Positions 27,438 through 34,903 are shown, numbered from the stretch's first letter. The stretch: DNA of 35,647 nucleotides from Acidobacteriota bacterium (GCA_018269005.1 JAFDVK010000021.1:1-35647); one strand, 5' to 3'. Notes: generated from the sequence alone by a model not told the origin. Numbers and translations: made by a program.

Positions 27438-27515
27438 AATTGTGAATTGTGCATTGACCGATCATTAATTGGTAATCCAATTGACAGTCTTTTAATTGAC
27501 AATTCACAATGGTGG
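27438..27515. repeat. Inverted repeat between DPP-IV and the ArsC-like gene
   Basis: 'aattgtgaattgtgcattga' near 27438 is matched inverted by 'aattgacaattcacaat' near 27497-27513, with the AT-rich segment between forming a loop. The right arm lies inside 43-bp copy B. It may form a hairpin just before the ArsC-like start. Confidence 0.55.
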
Positions 27516-27518
27516 ATA
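27476..27518. repeat. 43-bp direct repeat, copy B (start region of the ArsC-like gene)
   Basis: Matches copy A (25035-25077) at 38 of 43 positions. It supplies the GGTGGA ribosome-binding candidate 5 nt before ATG 27521 and an in-frame alternative ATG at 27509. Confidence 0.75.
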
Positions 27519-27520
27519 CC

Positions 27521-27871
27521 ATGTCCAGACCTATAATCACGGTTTACGAGAAACCTACCTGAACGACGTGCCGCAATATGGCGACGCTGTTTCGTGAAAA
27601 CGGCATTGACTACGAGAAGGTAAACTATTTTAACGAGCCTTTCACCGAGGCGAACTTGACCAAGCTGGTCGCTAAGACCGGCGTCCGGCCGATCAAGCTC
27701 ACACGCGGGGCCGCGGCCGCCGGTCTGACCGACGAGACGGCCGACGCCGAGGTGATAAAGGCGATGGCCGCGGACCCGAACCTCATTCAACGCCCGATCG
27801 TCGAGGTCGGCGACAAAGCTGTTCTGGCCCGCCCGATCGAGAAGGCACTGGAATTGATAAAAGAAGGTTAA
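27521..27871 (+). CDS. ArsC/Spx-like thiol protein with in-frame TGA at the first catalytic Cys (selenoprotein candidate)
   Basis: From ATG 27521 the frame reads MSRPIITVYEKPT, then TGA (27560-27562), then TTCRNMATLFRENGIDYEKV, and continues cleanly to TAA at 27871, 116 codons in all. Homologues of the ArsC/YffB/Spx thioredoxin-fold family normally read VYEKPTCTTCRK here, so TGA replaces exactly the first Cys of CxxC. The rest is intact: LIQRPIVEVGDKAVLARPIEKALELI is the family C-terminus. If TGA means selenocysteine, the site is U-x-x-C. The alternatives are a nonsense-mutated pseudogene or a sequence error. A start at ATG 27578 would lose the whole active site and is not believable as the functional product. 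Weak hairpins follow the TGA; none is a convincing SECIS by eye. It is cotranscribable with scpAB. Confidence 0.7.
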
Positions 27872-27988
27872 CCACAGAGAACACGGAGAGCACAGAGACA
27901 TCTTAGGACGCGGTTTGAGCGGGACGTCGGTCGAAGGCTTGGATATTCTTGTTTCTGGCTCTGTGTTCTCCGTGTCCTCTGTGGTAAA
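27868..27988. repeat. Inverted-repeat element between the ArsC-like gene and scpA
   Basis: 'ttaaccacagagaacacgga' (27868 on) is repeated inverted at 27958-27988 ('ctctgtgttctccgtgtcct' and on), with few mismatches over about 30 bp and a loop of about 58 nt. A third related piece, 'tttctgtgctctttgcggta', follows up to the scpA start. It resembles the element at 3028-3092 in style and probably belongs to the same broad class of dispersed palindromes. Confidence 0.75.
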
Positions 27989-28015
27989 ACTTTCTGTGCT
28001 CTTTGCGGTAAATAA

Positions 28016-28789
28016 GTGACTGAAGAACAGGAACATTTTTCATTCGATTTTCATACCGAACGCCCCGAGATCGTGGCCGCCGGACGCGACGAACTGCGCG
28101 TTCGCATCGGTGATTTTGCAGGCCCGCTCGACCTGCTTCTTTATCTCATTAAGCAGGAGCAGGCAAATATCTTCGACATTCCGATCGCGAAGATCACGGC
28201 CAAGTATCTCGAAACGATACAGCTGATGAAGCGGCTCGATATCGCCGTCGCGGCGGATTTCCTTGTGATGGCGGCAACGCTCATCGAGATCAAGTCGAAG
28301 ATGCTCTTGCCGCGTGACCCAAAGGCAGAGGACGAGGAAATCGACTTCGACGATCCGCGGCGTGAGCTTGTCGATCGGCTGCTCGAGTATGAAAAGTTCA
28401 AGACGGCGGCGGGGATGCTGCACGAGCGCACGACGATCGAACAGGCGACATTCACGCGCGGTACGCTCGAAACGGACGAGAACAACTCCGAGGTCGATGC
28501 GACGGTCTTTGACCTGCTCACCGTATTTCAGAAGATCGTTGCCCGGCATATCGAAGAAGTGAAAATGGAGATCGAGCGCGAGGAGATCTCGCTCTCGGAT
28601 ATGATCCGAGCCCTGGAAGGCCGCATCGTCGAGTTCGGCGAGGTCAATCTTTCGGGCTTTTTCGAGGAAATGCGCTCGCATCGCGAACTCGTTACCGCAT
28701 TTATCGCGGCTCTCGAGATCGTCCGCAGTGAGGCCGTCCGCCTCGTGCAAAATAAGACCTTCGGTGAGATATTATTGCGTCGTGCCTGA
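28016..28789 (+). CDS. scpA: Segregation and condensation protein A
   Basis: ScpA is the kleisin that bridges SMC heads in the bacterial condensin complex. It has 257 residues from GTG 28016. The N-terminal signature is FAGPLDLLLYLIKQEQANIFDIPIA; DFLVMAATLIEIKSKMLLPR follows, then an acidic linker (DPKAEDEEIDFDD), and the C-terminal winged helix (SHRELVTAFIAALEIVRSEAV ending NKTFGEILL) that binds the SMC head. scpB follows by 15 bp, the usual order, so the two are cotranscribed. Confidence 0.96.
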   Translation: MTEEQEHFSFDFHTERPEIVAAGRDELRVRIGDFAGPLDLLLYLIKQEQANIFDIPIAKITAKYLETIQLMKRLDIAVAADFLVMAATLIEIKSKMLLPRDPKAEDEEIDFDDPRRELVDRLLEYEKFKTAAGMLHERTTIEQATFTRGTLETDENNSEVDATVFDLLTVFQKIVARHIEEVKMEIEREEISLSDMIRALEGRIVEFGEVNLSGFFEEMRSHRELVTAFIAALEIVRSEAVRLVQNKTFGEILLRRA

Positions 28790-28804
28790 TAGAATATTGG
28801 CTTT

Positions 28805-29395
28805 ATGGAAGATCCGGTTTCGGAAAATGTAGAAAGTGCGGCCGTCGCAAAGGCACCGGCCCGGACGCCGGGCGAGCTCGTCGCGCTCGTCGAGGCTTTG
28901 ATATTCGTTTCCGAGGAACCGATCGGCACGAAACTTCTTGCCGACATTCTCGGCGAAGAGAAAGGCGCGATACAGGCTGCCGTCGAACAGCTTTCTGCGG
29001 AATACGTCGAGCGTTCGAGCGGGCTTCAGATACGCGAGATCGCAGGCGGCTATCAGATCGCCACGCGGCCGGAATTCCACGAAGAGATCCGCGCGTTCCT
29101 AAAAACAAGGCCGTCGGCAAAGCTGTCGCTCGCCTCGCTCGAAACGCTCGCTGTGATCGCGTACAAGCAGCCTGTTACCGTACCCGAGATCCTCGAAATT
29201 CGCGGCGTACAGTCCGCAACGTCGATAAAAACGCTGCTCGACAAACGCCTGATCGTTGCGAAAGGCCGCAAGGAAGCCGTCGGCCGCCCGATGCAGTACG
29301 GCACGTCGAAAGACTTCCTGCTCCAATTCGGTCTCAAAGACCTCTCGGAACTGCCGAGCATCGAAGATTTTGAAGACCTCGCCGCCAGCGTCTAG
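28805..29395 (+). CDS. scpB: Segregation and condensation protein B
   Basis: ScpB dimers bind the central part of ScpA in the SMC-ScpAB complex. It has 196 residues from ATG 28805. Two winged helices are seen: the first with VEALIFVSEEPIGTKLLADIL, the second with LSLASLETLAVIAYKQPVTVPEIL, then IRGVQSATSIKTLLDKRLI. The family phrase GRPMQYGTSKDFLLQFGLKDLSELP closes it. It lies between scpA and rluB, a widely kept order. Confidence 0.96.
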   Translation: MEDPVSENVESAAVAKAPARTPGELVALVEALIFVSEEPIGTKLLADILGEEKGAIQAAVEQLSAEYVERSSGLQIREIAGGYQIATRPEFHEEIRAFLKTRPSAKLSLASLETLAVIAYKQPVTVPEILEIRGVQSATSIKTLLDKRLIVAKGRKEAVGRPMQYGTSKDFLLQFGLKDLSELPSIEDFEDLAASV

Positions 29396-29407
29396 AAACG
29401 AAAATAC

Positions 29408-30217
29408 GTGGCTGAACGACTACAAAAACTCATCGCCCAGGCGGGCATCGCTTCGCGTCGCGGGGCCGAGCAGCTGATCCTCGACGGAGAAGTTTCGGTG
29501 AACGGCGACATCGTTACGGAGCTCGGCACAAAGGCCGACCCCGAAAAGGATCACATAAAGGTTCGCGGCAAGCTCATCAATCCGCGGATCTCGTCCGCTA
29601 AAAATGTTTATGTGCTCGTGAACAAGCCGAAAGGCTATCTTTCGAGTGTCAGCGATCCTGAAGGGCGAAAGCTCGTTGTCGAACTCGTAAAGGGCAAAGG
29701 GCGGCTTCACCCGGTCGGCCGCCTCGACTACAACTCTGAGGGCCTGATCATCCTGACGAACGACGGCAAATTCACCGACCGCGTTGCCTCGTCAAAAACG
29801 GTCGCCAAAGTTTACGACGTGAAGGTAAAGGGTTTGCCGAACAAGAACGCGATCAATAAACTCCGCCGAGGTATTTTGCTTGAAGATGGCTTCAAAACGG
29901 CACCGGCGGAGATACGCGAACTGAACTCGACGGACAAGAACGGTTGGTACGAGGTAACGCTTTTCGAAGGGCACAATCAGCAGATCCGCAAGATGTTCGA
30001 TGCGATCGGTTACTCGGTCGTAAAGCTGCGGCGAACGAAGATCGGCGATGTTTCCGATCCATACCTGAAAACCGGACAGAGCCGCGACCTTTCCCGCGAA
30101 GAAGTAGCATCGTTAACAGGCTCGCAAACTCCCGTCCGAGCAGAAAGATCACCTAAGCCTCAGGGCACTGCTCCTAATGGCTCCCGCAGCAGAACCCGAG
30201 GCGGATGGAAAAGCTAA
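29408..30217 (+). CDS. rluB: 23S rRNA pseudouridine synthase, RsuA/RluB family
   Basis: It isomerises a specific rRNA uridine to pseudouridine. It has 269 residues from GTG 29408. The S4 RNA-binding domain comes first (AERLQKLIAQAGIASRRGAEQLI, about 1-60), then VYVLVNKPKGYLSS and the catalytic-Asp motif HPVGRLDYNSEGLIILTNDG (about 102-121). EGHNQQIRKMFDAIGYSV (about 182-199) is the late family motif. The basic Pro/Arg-rich C-terminal tail (about 235-269) is variable. Position after scpAB fits RluB in many bacteria; the exact target (U2605 in E. coli for RluB) is inferred. Confidence 0.94.
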   Translation: MAERLQKLIAQAGIASRRGAEQLILDGEVSVNGDIVTELGTKADPEKDHIKVRGKLINPRISSAKNVYVLVNKPKGYLSSVSDPEGRKLVVELVKGKGRLHPVGRLDYNSEGLIILTNDGKFTDRVASSKTVAKVYDVKVKGLPNKNAINKLRRGILLEDGFKTAPAEIRELNSTDKNGWYEVTLFEGHNQQIRKMFDAIGYSVVKLRRTKIGDVSDPYLKTGQSRDLSREEVASLTGSQTPVRAERSPKPQGTAPNGSRSRTRGGWKS

Positions 30218-31254
30218 CCTTTGATCTCGTCTATGCAACCTTCGTTGCTCAGACCTTTCTGTTCGCGATCCCGATGATCGTGGCCGCATGGTCCTTTATT
30301 AAGGACGTCGTCTGGCTGCCGGCTCCGATTCGAGGTAAGGGGAAGATCCCCAAGCATCTGCCTGTCTCGGAAACAGAACTTCAGCCTCTAAATTGCCCAA
30401 GCTGCGGTTCGGGCGTCCCATTGAACGAAGCTGCGATGAAATGCCCAAGCTGCGGGAACGTGTTCCCTGTTCCGCGGGAGTATCAGGAGATCAGGCACGC
30501 GCGGCATCTTGCGATCGAAAAGATAGATCGGGCACAAAGGCTCTGGCGCTTCGTTTCCTTTCTTACATCAAACTGGACATTGGGCCTTGTCATTATCCTT
30601 ACGCTCTGGCTAACGGTCTGCCTTGTTGTGATCCTCACATGGATCGACACGCAAAACCTCGTACCGTTCGAACGGTTCTCCGATACTTACCGCGTGCCGT
30701 ACCTGACGCTGTTCTTCTGGATCGCTATGCTCGCTTTCATCGCGATCTCGATCTCGGTCAAATTCAGGTCCGAACTGCCCGTTATCGAAAATACCCCGGC
30801 CGCTGCCAAAGCGGAGACCGTCCGGTGCGCAAATTGCGGCGGAACGATCGGCTTTGATGCCGGACAGTTCGGATCGCTTTGCGGTTACTGCGGAGTGGAA
30901 ACTTTCCGCGTAAAGATCGCTCGGCTGACGGCGATCGCTGAAGGCAAAACGGCTGAGAAGGCCTCCAATCGGCTCACAAGCGAAATGGACCGGTTTGCCG
31001 ATGCGATCGAGGATTATTTGGCGGTACCAAAACTTCTCGTCGCGGGTCTCATTATCTTGGTGATCGGTTACGCGATTTTCGCTTTTGGTTTCGTGGCTCT
31101 TCTCACGCTGGCGGTTTGGGCGGTCACCATCTTGATCGCAGGGCTCTTGCTTTATCCGATCCCGACGCTCGCCGGCCTTATTGCGCTCGGCATTCTTTAC
31201 CACTATCGCAAACCGCTTATCGCACGCTTCTTCTCCGCCATCGATCGGGATTAG
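30205..31254 (+). CDS. Zinc-ribbon membrane protein of unknown function
   Basis: 349 residues; the start overlaps rluB by 13 bp, so it is coupled to it. An N-terminal TM helix (AQTFLFAIPMIVAAWSFI) is followed by two CPSCG zinc-ribbon knuckles (NCPSCGSG and KCPSCGNVF, about 64-90), then two TM helices (about 118-145 and 165-185). A second zinc ribbon is CANCGGTIGFDAGQFG with CGYCGVETF (about 209-236), and two further hydrophobic segments lie at the C-terminus. Two split zinc ribbons inside a polytopic protein are unusual. No family recognised; a redox or metal-sensing role is possible but unsupported. The end overlaps the next gene, tail to tail, by 4 bp. Confidence 0.75.
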   Translation: MEKLTFDLVYATFVAQTFLFAIPMIVAAWSFIKDVVWLPAPIRGKGKIPKHLPVSETELQPLNCPSCGSGVPLNEAAMKCPSCGNVFPVPREYQEIRHARHLAIEKIDRAQRLWRFVSFLTSNWTLGLVIILTLWLTVCLVVILTWIDTQNLVPFERFSDTYRVPYLTLFFWIAMLAFIAISISVKFRSELPVIENTPAAAKAETVRCANCGGTIGFDAGQFGSLCGYCGVETFRVKIARLTAIAEGKTAEKASNRLTSEMDRFADAIEDYLAVPKLLVAGLIILVIGYAIFAFGFVALLTLAVWAVTILIAGLLLYPIPTLAGLIALGILYHYRKPLIARFFSAIDRD

Positions 31255-31697
31255 CCGGCAGCACCCAGAAGCGCGCGATGTTCCACCATCAAACAAAGGT
31301 CCTGCACGACCTTGATACCCGCATCTGCGAGCCTTTCCGCGACCTCGTCATTCGTGATCCCAAGCTGGAACCAAACTGCCTTGGGCTTCTTCGCCACGAT
31401 GTCAAAAGTGTGTTTTGAGAGGTCCGAACTCTTGCGAAAGATATTCAGGAGGTCGATCTCGCCAGGAATCTTCGTGAGGTCCCGATAGACGGGCTGTCCA
31501 AGTATCTCAATAACTTCGGGATAATAAACAGGTACGGGAATTATCTCGTAACCCGCATCCGACATATATTTCGGGACGTAAAATGCGGGCTGCGTCGAAT
31601 GGCTTTCCGGCTTGATACCGAGCACCGCAATTCGTTTCGTTTCGGTAAGAAGCTCTCGGATCTGATCGTCGGTCGTGAGAATATTTGCGTTGCTCAT
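31251..31697 (-). CDS. CoA-binding domain protein (YccU-like)
   Basis: 148 residues, the single Rossmann-type CoA-binding domain (PF13380) seen in E. coli YccU. The N-terminal strand and loop TKRIAVLGIKPESHSTQPAFYVP form the nucleotide-binding part. VYRDLTKIPGEIDLLNIFRKS and KAVWFQLGITNDEVAERL follow, and VVQDLCLMVEHRALLG ends the domain. This group is homologous to the alpha subunit of succinyl-CoA synthetase but lacks the catalytic half. Physiological role is unknown. It faces the acyl-CoA dehydrogenase across a 96-bp divergent spacer. Confidence 0.92.
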   Translation of the reverse strand: MSNANILTTDDQIRELLTETKRIAVLGIKPESHSTQPAFYVPKYMSDAGYEIIPVPVYYPEVIEILGQPVYRDLTKIPGEIDLLNIFRKSSDLSKHTFDIVAKKPKAVWFQLGITNDEVAERLADAGIKVVQDLCLMVEHRALLGAAG

Positions 31698-31744
31698 AGC
31701 TCAATCTTAGGTCTCGCGGCACCTACAAGCAAAACTCGTCGGAG

Positions 31745-31773
31745 TTGCCATATGGTTTACGTTATGCGATTAT
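31745..31773 (+). promoter_or_regulatory. Candidate promoter of the acyl-CoA dehydrogenase
   Basis: TTGCCA (31745-31750, 5/6) and GATTAT (31768-31773, 4/6) are 17 nt apart. Transcription would start near 31780, leaving only about 14 nt before ATG 31794, so the mRNA would be almost leaderless. No good ribosome-binding site is visible, in agreement with that. Confidence 0.35.
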
Positions 31774-31793
31774 AACCGTTCGTTATATCACCT

Positions 31794-32936
31794 ATGAACT
31801 TTGACCTTTCACCCGAACAAGAACAGATAAAACTGAGTGTCCGCGAATTTGCCGAAAGCGAGATCAAACCGCACGTGATGGAATGGGACGAATCGCAGCA
31901 TTTCCCTGCCGAACTGCGTCCCAAACTCGCCGAACTCGGCCTTCTTGGCGTCCTTTTCCCCGAAGAACTTGGAGGCGCAGGAATGGGTTACGTCGAATAC
32001 GCGACGATCATCGAGGAACTCGGCCGCGTGGATGGTTCGGTCGGCCTTTCGGTCGCGGCGCACAATTCCCTTTGCTCGAACCACATCTATATGTTCGGCA
32101 CCGATGAGCAAAAGGCCGAATATCTTGCGCCGCTCGCAAGAGGCGAGAGCTTTGGAGCCTGGGGCCTGACCGAAGCTCAGGCAGGCTCTGATTCTGCGGG
32201 AACTCGCACGACCGCCGTGCCCAACGACGAAGGCTGGACGGTCAACGGCTCGAAGAATTTCATCACGCACGCGATCTCTTGCAATACGCTCGTCGCTGTC
32301 GCAGTTACCGACAAGGAAAAGGGCAACCACGGCATCTCGGCTTTCATTTTCGACAAGTCGATGGATGGCTTTCGCGGCGACAAGAAAGAAAACAAGCTCG
32401 GGATGCGGGCTTCCGAGACGGCGTCGGTCGTATTCGAGGATTGCAAGGTCCCGAGAGAGAACCTGCTCGGAAACGAGGGTGAGGGCTTCAAGCAGGCGAT
32501 GCAGGTGCTCGACGGCGGACGCATTTCGATCGCCGCACTTTCGGTCGGCATCGCGCAGGGAGCATACGAGGCGGCGGTGAAATACGCGAAAGAAAGGCAG
32601 CAGTTCGGCCGGCCGATCGCGGACTTTCAGGCGATACAATTCAAGCTCGCCGATATGGCGACGCAGATCGAATGTGCCCGCCTTTTGACGCTAAAAGCCG
32701 CAGCCTTGAAGGACGCCAAAAGACCCGTAACGCAGGCCTCCGCAATGGCAAAACTCTACGCTTCAGAGACCGCGGTCCGCGTCTCGGAGGAATCCGTCCA
32801 GATCCACGGCGGCTACGGCTACACGAAAGACTATCCGGCTGAAAAATACTGGCGAGACTCAAAACTCTGCACGATCGGCGAAGGCACAAGCGAAATCCAA
32901 CGCATCGTCATCGCAAAGAATTTGTTGAGGGTCTGA
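31794..32936 (+). CDS. Acyl-CoA dehydrogenase
   Basis: A FAD enzyme that makes trans-2-enoyl-CoA from acyl-CoA. The 380 residues match the short/medium-chain class. The N-terminal helical domain begins [21 protein letters not shown]. The signature [20 protein letters not shown] (about 122-141) and the [10 protein letters not shown] strand precede the C-terminal bundle. The motif [20 protein letters not shown] (about 338-357) and [17 protein letters not shown] are the family signature 2. The catalytic Glu is expected in the latter, at GEGTSEIQ. Electrons would go to ETF. It likely works with the acyl-CoA synthetase at 4331 in beta-oxidation or in branched-chain amino-acid breakdown. Confidence 0.95.
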   Translation: MNFDLSPEQEQIKLSVREFAESEIKPHVMEWDESQHFPAELRPKLAELGLLGVLFPEELGGAGMGYVEYATIIEELGRVDGSVGLSVAAHNSLCSNHIYMFGTDEQKAEYLAPLARGESFGAWGLTEAQAGSDSAGTRTTAVPNDEGWTVNGSKNFITHAISCNTLVAVAVTDKEKGNHGISAFIFDKSMDGFRGDKKENKLGMRASETASVVFEDCKVPRENLLGNEGEGFKQAMQVLDGGRISIAALSVGIAQGAYEAAVKYAKERQQFGRPIADFQAIQFKLADMATQIECARLLTLKAAALKDAKRPVTQASAMAKLYASETAVRVSEESVQIHGGYGYTKDYPAEKYWRDSKLCTIGEGTSEIQRIVIAKNLLRV

Positions 32937-32960
32937 GGCTTTTTGGGGTATGATGTCGGT

Positions 32961-33185
32961 ATGAATGGCGTCGAGAATATCAACTCCCTCCTCGAGGGTT
33001 TGCCGCCGGCTTACCGAGCTGAAGCGTTGGATTTTATTGAGTTCCTGTCCAAGAAGGCGAGACACGATCGTGACGATCTAAGCGATGCAGACTGGTCGGC
33101 GTTCTCGATCGAAAATGCTCTGCGTGACCTAGAGGATGAAGCGGACATTTACTCCGAAGCTGACATTAAGGAGCGATGGCGATAG
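32961..33185 (+). CDS. DUF2281-type antitoxin-like protein
   Basis: 74 residues from ATG 32961; an upstream TTG at 32943 is in frame but less likely. It reads LLEGLPPAYRAEALDFIEFLSK, the DUF2281 (PF10047) phrase, then an acidic, presumably unfolded tail ending YSEADIKERWR. Small acidic proteins of this type precede MazF/PemK toxins, and here the next gene is one, with a 10-bp overlap. The tail would bind the toxin. Confidence 0.8.
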   Translation: MNGVENINSLLEGLPPAYRAEALDFIEFLSKKARHDRDDLSDADWSAFSIENALRDLEDEADIYSEADIKERWR

Positions 33186-33529
33186 CATCTGCCGGCGACA
33201 TCGTATTATTTCGGTTTCCTCAAACCGATACCTTAGAGGGCAAGCTACGTCCCGCTCTTCTCGTCACCGCGATCCCCTCCAAGTACGACGATTGGCTGGT
33301 TTGTTTGATCTCGACCCAGTTCCACCAAATACTTGAAGACCTTGACGACACGATCGATATCTCTGACGCGGATTTTGCATCATCGGGCCTAAAAGCAAAG
33401 AGTTTGATTCGCATAACTCGCCTTGCGGTAGTTTCCGAATCGATCCTTCTTGGTTCGACCGGTTCCATCGCCAAACCCCGCCTTGAGCGAGTTCGACGAA
33501 ACATCTCCAACTGGATCCTCAAAGGTTAA
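33176..33529 (+). CDS. PemK/MazF-family toxin
   Basis: 117 residues from ATG 33176, preceded by AAGGAG. The family core is visible: SAGDIVLFRFPQTDTLEGKLRPALLVTAIP (MazF usually reads GDIVLVDLDPT ... RPALVVS), then WLVCLISTQ, and later SLIRITRLAVVSESIL. MazF toxins are sequence-specific endoribonucleases that cut mRNA or rRNA. It overlaps the antitoxin by 10 bp, which gives coupled translation. It sits at an otherwise ordinary position between housekeeping-type genes, typical of a mobile addiction module. Confidence 0.88.
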   Translation: MAIASAGDIVLFRFPQTDTLEGKLRPALLVTAIPSKYDDWLVCLISTQFHQILEDLDDTIDISDADFASSGLKAKSLIRITRLAVVSESILLGSTGSIAKPRLERVRRNISNWILKG

Positions 33530-33537
33530 TTTTCTTG

Positions 33538-33566
33538 TTGCATCGGTGAAACATTTTTGCTAGTAT
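33538..33566 (+). promoter_or_regulatory. Candidate promoter of the DinB pair
   Basis: TTGCAT (33538-33543) and TAGTAT (33561-33566) are exactly 17 nt apart; TAGTAT is the same -10 as in the str promoter. Transcription would begin near 33573, 30 nt before ATG 33603, which has GGGAGG at 33590-33595. Confidence 0.45.
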
Positions 33567-33602
33567 TGTTCTCCCCTGGTAAAATACCCGGGAGGAAAAC
33601 TT

Positions 33603-34124
33603 ATGGAAACAAACTCTACACCCGGCCGCATTGCAAGTGCTTTGGCGGCCGATCTTATTGCGGATGCGGCGGTTACGAGACGCGTGCTTGAGCGCGTGCC
33701 GGCGGAGAAATTCGACTGGAAGCCGCACGAAAAATCGACGGCTTTCGGCCGTCTCGCGGGACATATCGCGGAATTGCAAGGCTTTCCCGTGATGATAATG
33801 AAGGAAGACGGGCTTGATTTCGCAGAACGTGAATACAAACCGTTCGAGCCTGCGTCGAACGAGGAATTACTAAAATTCTTTGATGAAGCGGTTGCGGCGA
33901 GCAAGGCCGCGATACTTGCGACCTCGGACGAGGACCTGCAAAAGGACTGGACGCTGCGAAGCGGCGAGACGGTATTTTTCACGCTGCCGAAGATCGGGGC
34001 CGTCAAAGCGATGGTCTCCGGCCACGGCATACATCACCGCGGGCAGTTGAGCGTCTATTTGCGGCTCAACGACATTCCCGTTCCGTCAATTTACGGCCCG
34101 AGTGCCGATGAAAGCGTAGGCTAG
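33603..34124 (+). CDS. DinB-family protein, first copy
   Basis: 173 residues of the four-helix DinB/YfiT metalloprotein fold (PF12867-like). The His that can bind metal are seen at DWKPHEKSTAFGRLAGHIAEL (about 43-60) and GHGIHHRGQLSVYLRL (about 140-155). The C-terminus reads DIPVPSIYGPSADES. Family members are thiol-dependent transferases or stress proteins, but substrates are mostly unknown. The next gene is a close paralogue 12 bp downstream; both share KPHEKS, GHIA/GHVA, HHRGQL and IPVP-x-IYGPSAD. A strong ribosome-binding site (GGGAGG) lies 8 nt upstream. Confidence 0.93.
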   Translation: METNSTPGRIASALAADLIADAAVTRRVLERVPAEKFDWKPHEKSTAFGRLAGHIAELQGFPVMIMKEDGLDFAEREYKPFEPASNEELLKFFDEAVAASKAAILATSDEDLQKDWTLRSGETVFFTLPKIGAVKAMVSGHGIHHRGQLSVYLRLNDIPVPSIYGPSADESVG

Positions 34125-34136
34125 GAGAGAGAAAAA

Positions 34137-34661
34137 ATGAGCAGATTACAAGAAATTGCTGACCAATTGAACGAAGAGATACCGGCGACCGAGAAGATGC
34201 TCGCACGCATCCCCGATGACAAGCTCGACTGGAAGCCTCACGAAAAGTCGATGTCGCTCGGCCAGCTTGCCGGCCACGTCGCCGATATGTACGGCTGGTT
34301 CGATTTTGTCGTAGGCCGCGACAAACTCGATTTCGCGGAGCCGTACGATTACCCGCAGCAGTTCGACAGCGCGACGCTCGTCGCCTATTTGAAAAAGCGC
34401 GTCGAAGATTCGCACAACACGCTGAAAAGTGCAGCGAGCGACGACGTGCTGAACGAAACGTGGACGCTTTGCAACGGCGATCAGATCCTCTGGCAGGAAA
34501 AGAAGAACGTGGTCGTGCGTTCGACGTTCGGCCACATCGCACACCATCGCGGACAGCTCGCGGTCTATCTGCGGCTCCTCGATATTCCCGTGCCCGCGAT
34601 CTACGGCCCTTCGGCGGACGAGGAATGGCAAGATCCGAGCGCCGCCGCTCAAGGAGCATAG
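34137..34661 (+). CDS. DinB-family protein, second copy
   Basis: 174 residues; a tandem paralogue of the gene before it. It has DWKPHEKSMSLGQLAGHVADM near residues 34-54, FGHIAHHRGQLAVYLRLLDI near 134-153, and ends DIPVPAIYGPSADEEWQDP. The metal-site His (KPHEK, GHVAD, HHRGQ) are all kept, so both copies look active. GGAGAGAG lies a few nt before ATG 34137. The two are cotranscribed and were probably made by duplication; the central residues have drifted, which suggests separate substrates. Confidence 0.93.
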   Translation: MSRLQEIADQLNEEIPATEKMLARIPDDKLDWKPHEKSMSLGQLAGHVADMYGWFDFVVGRDKLDFAEPYDYPQQFDSATLVAYLKKRVEDSHNTLKSAASDDVLNETWTLCNGDQILWQEKKNVVVRSTFGHIAHHRGQLAVYLRLLDIPVPAIYGPSADEEWQDPSAAAQGA

Positions 34662-34684
34662 AATGTCATCCGATCGCAAGAGAA

Positions 34685-34836
34685 GGATGCCTGAAAAGTC
34701 ATCCGCGACGCGGCAAATAGGCGGATGCCTGAAACGTTGTCCGCCAAACGGCAAATAGGCGGATGCCTGAAAAGTCATCCGCCAAACGGCAAATAGGTGG
34801 ATGCCTGAAAAGTCATCCGCGACGCGGCAAATAGCC
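34685..34836. repeat. 38-bp tandem array, four units, each with a hairpin
   Basis: Units begin at 34685, 34723, 34761 and 34799, exactly 38 bp apart. Each opens GGATGCCTGAAA, where GGATG and CATCC (GTCC in unit 2) can pair, and continues with a variable 'gcgacgcggcaaatag' or 'gccaaacggcaaatag' half. Units 1 and 4 share the 'gacgcgg' version, units 2 and 3 the 'caaacgg' version. There are no variable spacers, so this is not CRISPR. A decayed partial unit precedes it at 34666-34684. Confidence 0.9.
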
Positions 34837-34903
34837 CCGCTCCTTTAGGGCGGGGTTAAATGCTCGAACTTTTTTTATGCCCGTTTCAACGGGCTCAAAT
34901 CCG

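Noticed and set aside
27563..27605. Canonical bacterial SECIS after the TGA
   Set aside because: Hairpins can be drawn, but one puts its loop only about 10 nt from the TGA and the other has a weak three-to-four-pair apical stem; neither can be claimed by eye.
31809..32639. 276-codon minus-strand open frame
   Set aside because: Shadow of the acyl-CoA dehydrogenase gene.
34685..34836. Possible CRISPR array
   Set aside because: The four units are directly contiguous at 38 bp with no unique spacers, and no cas gene is present.
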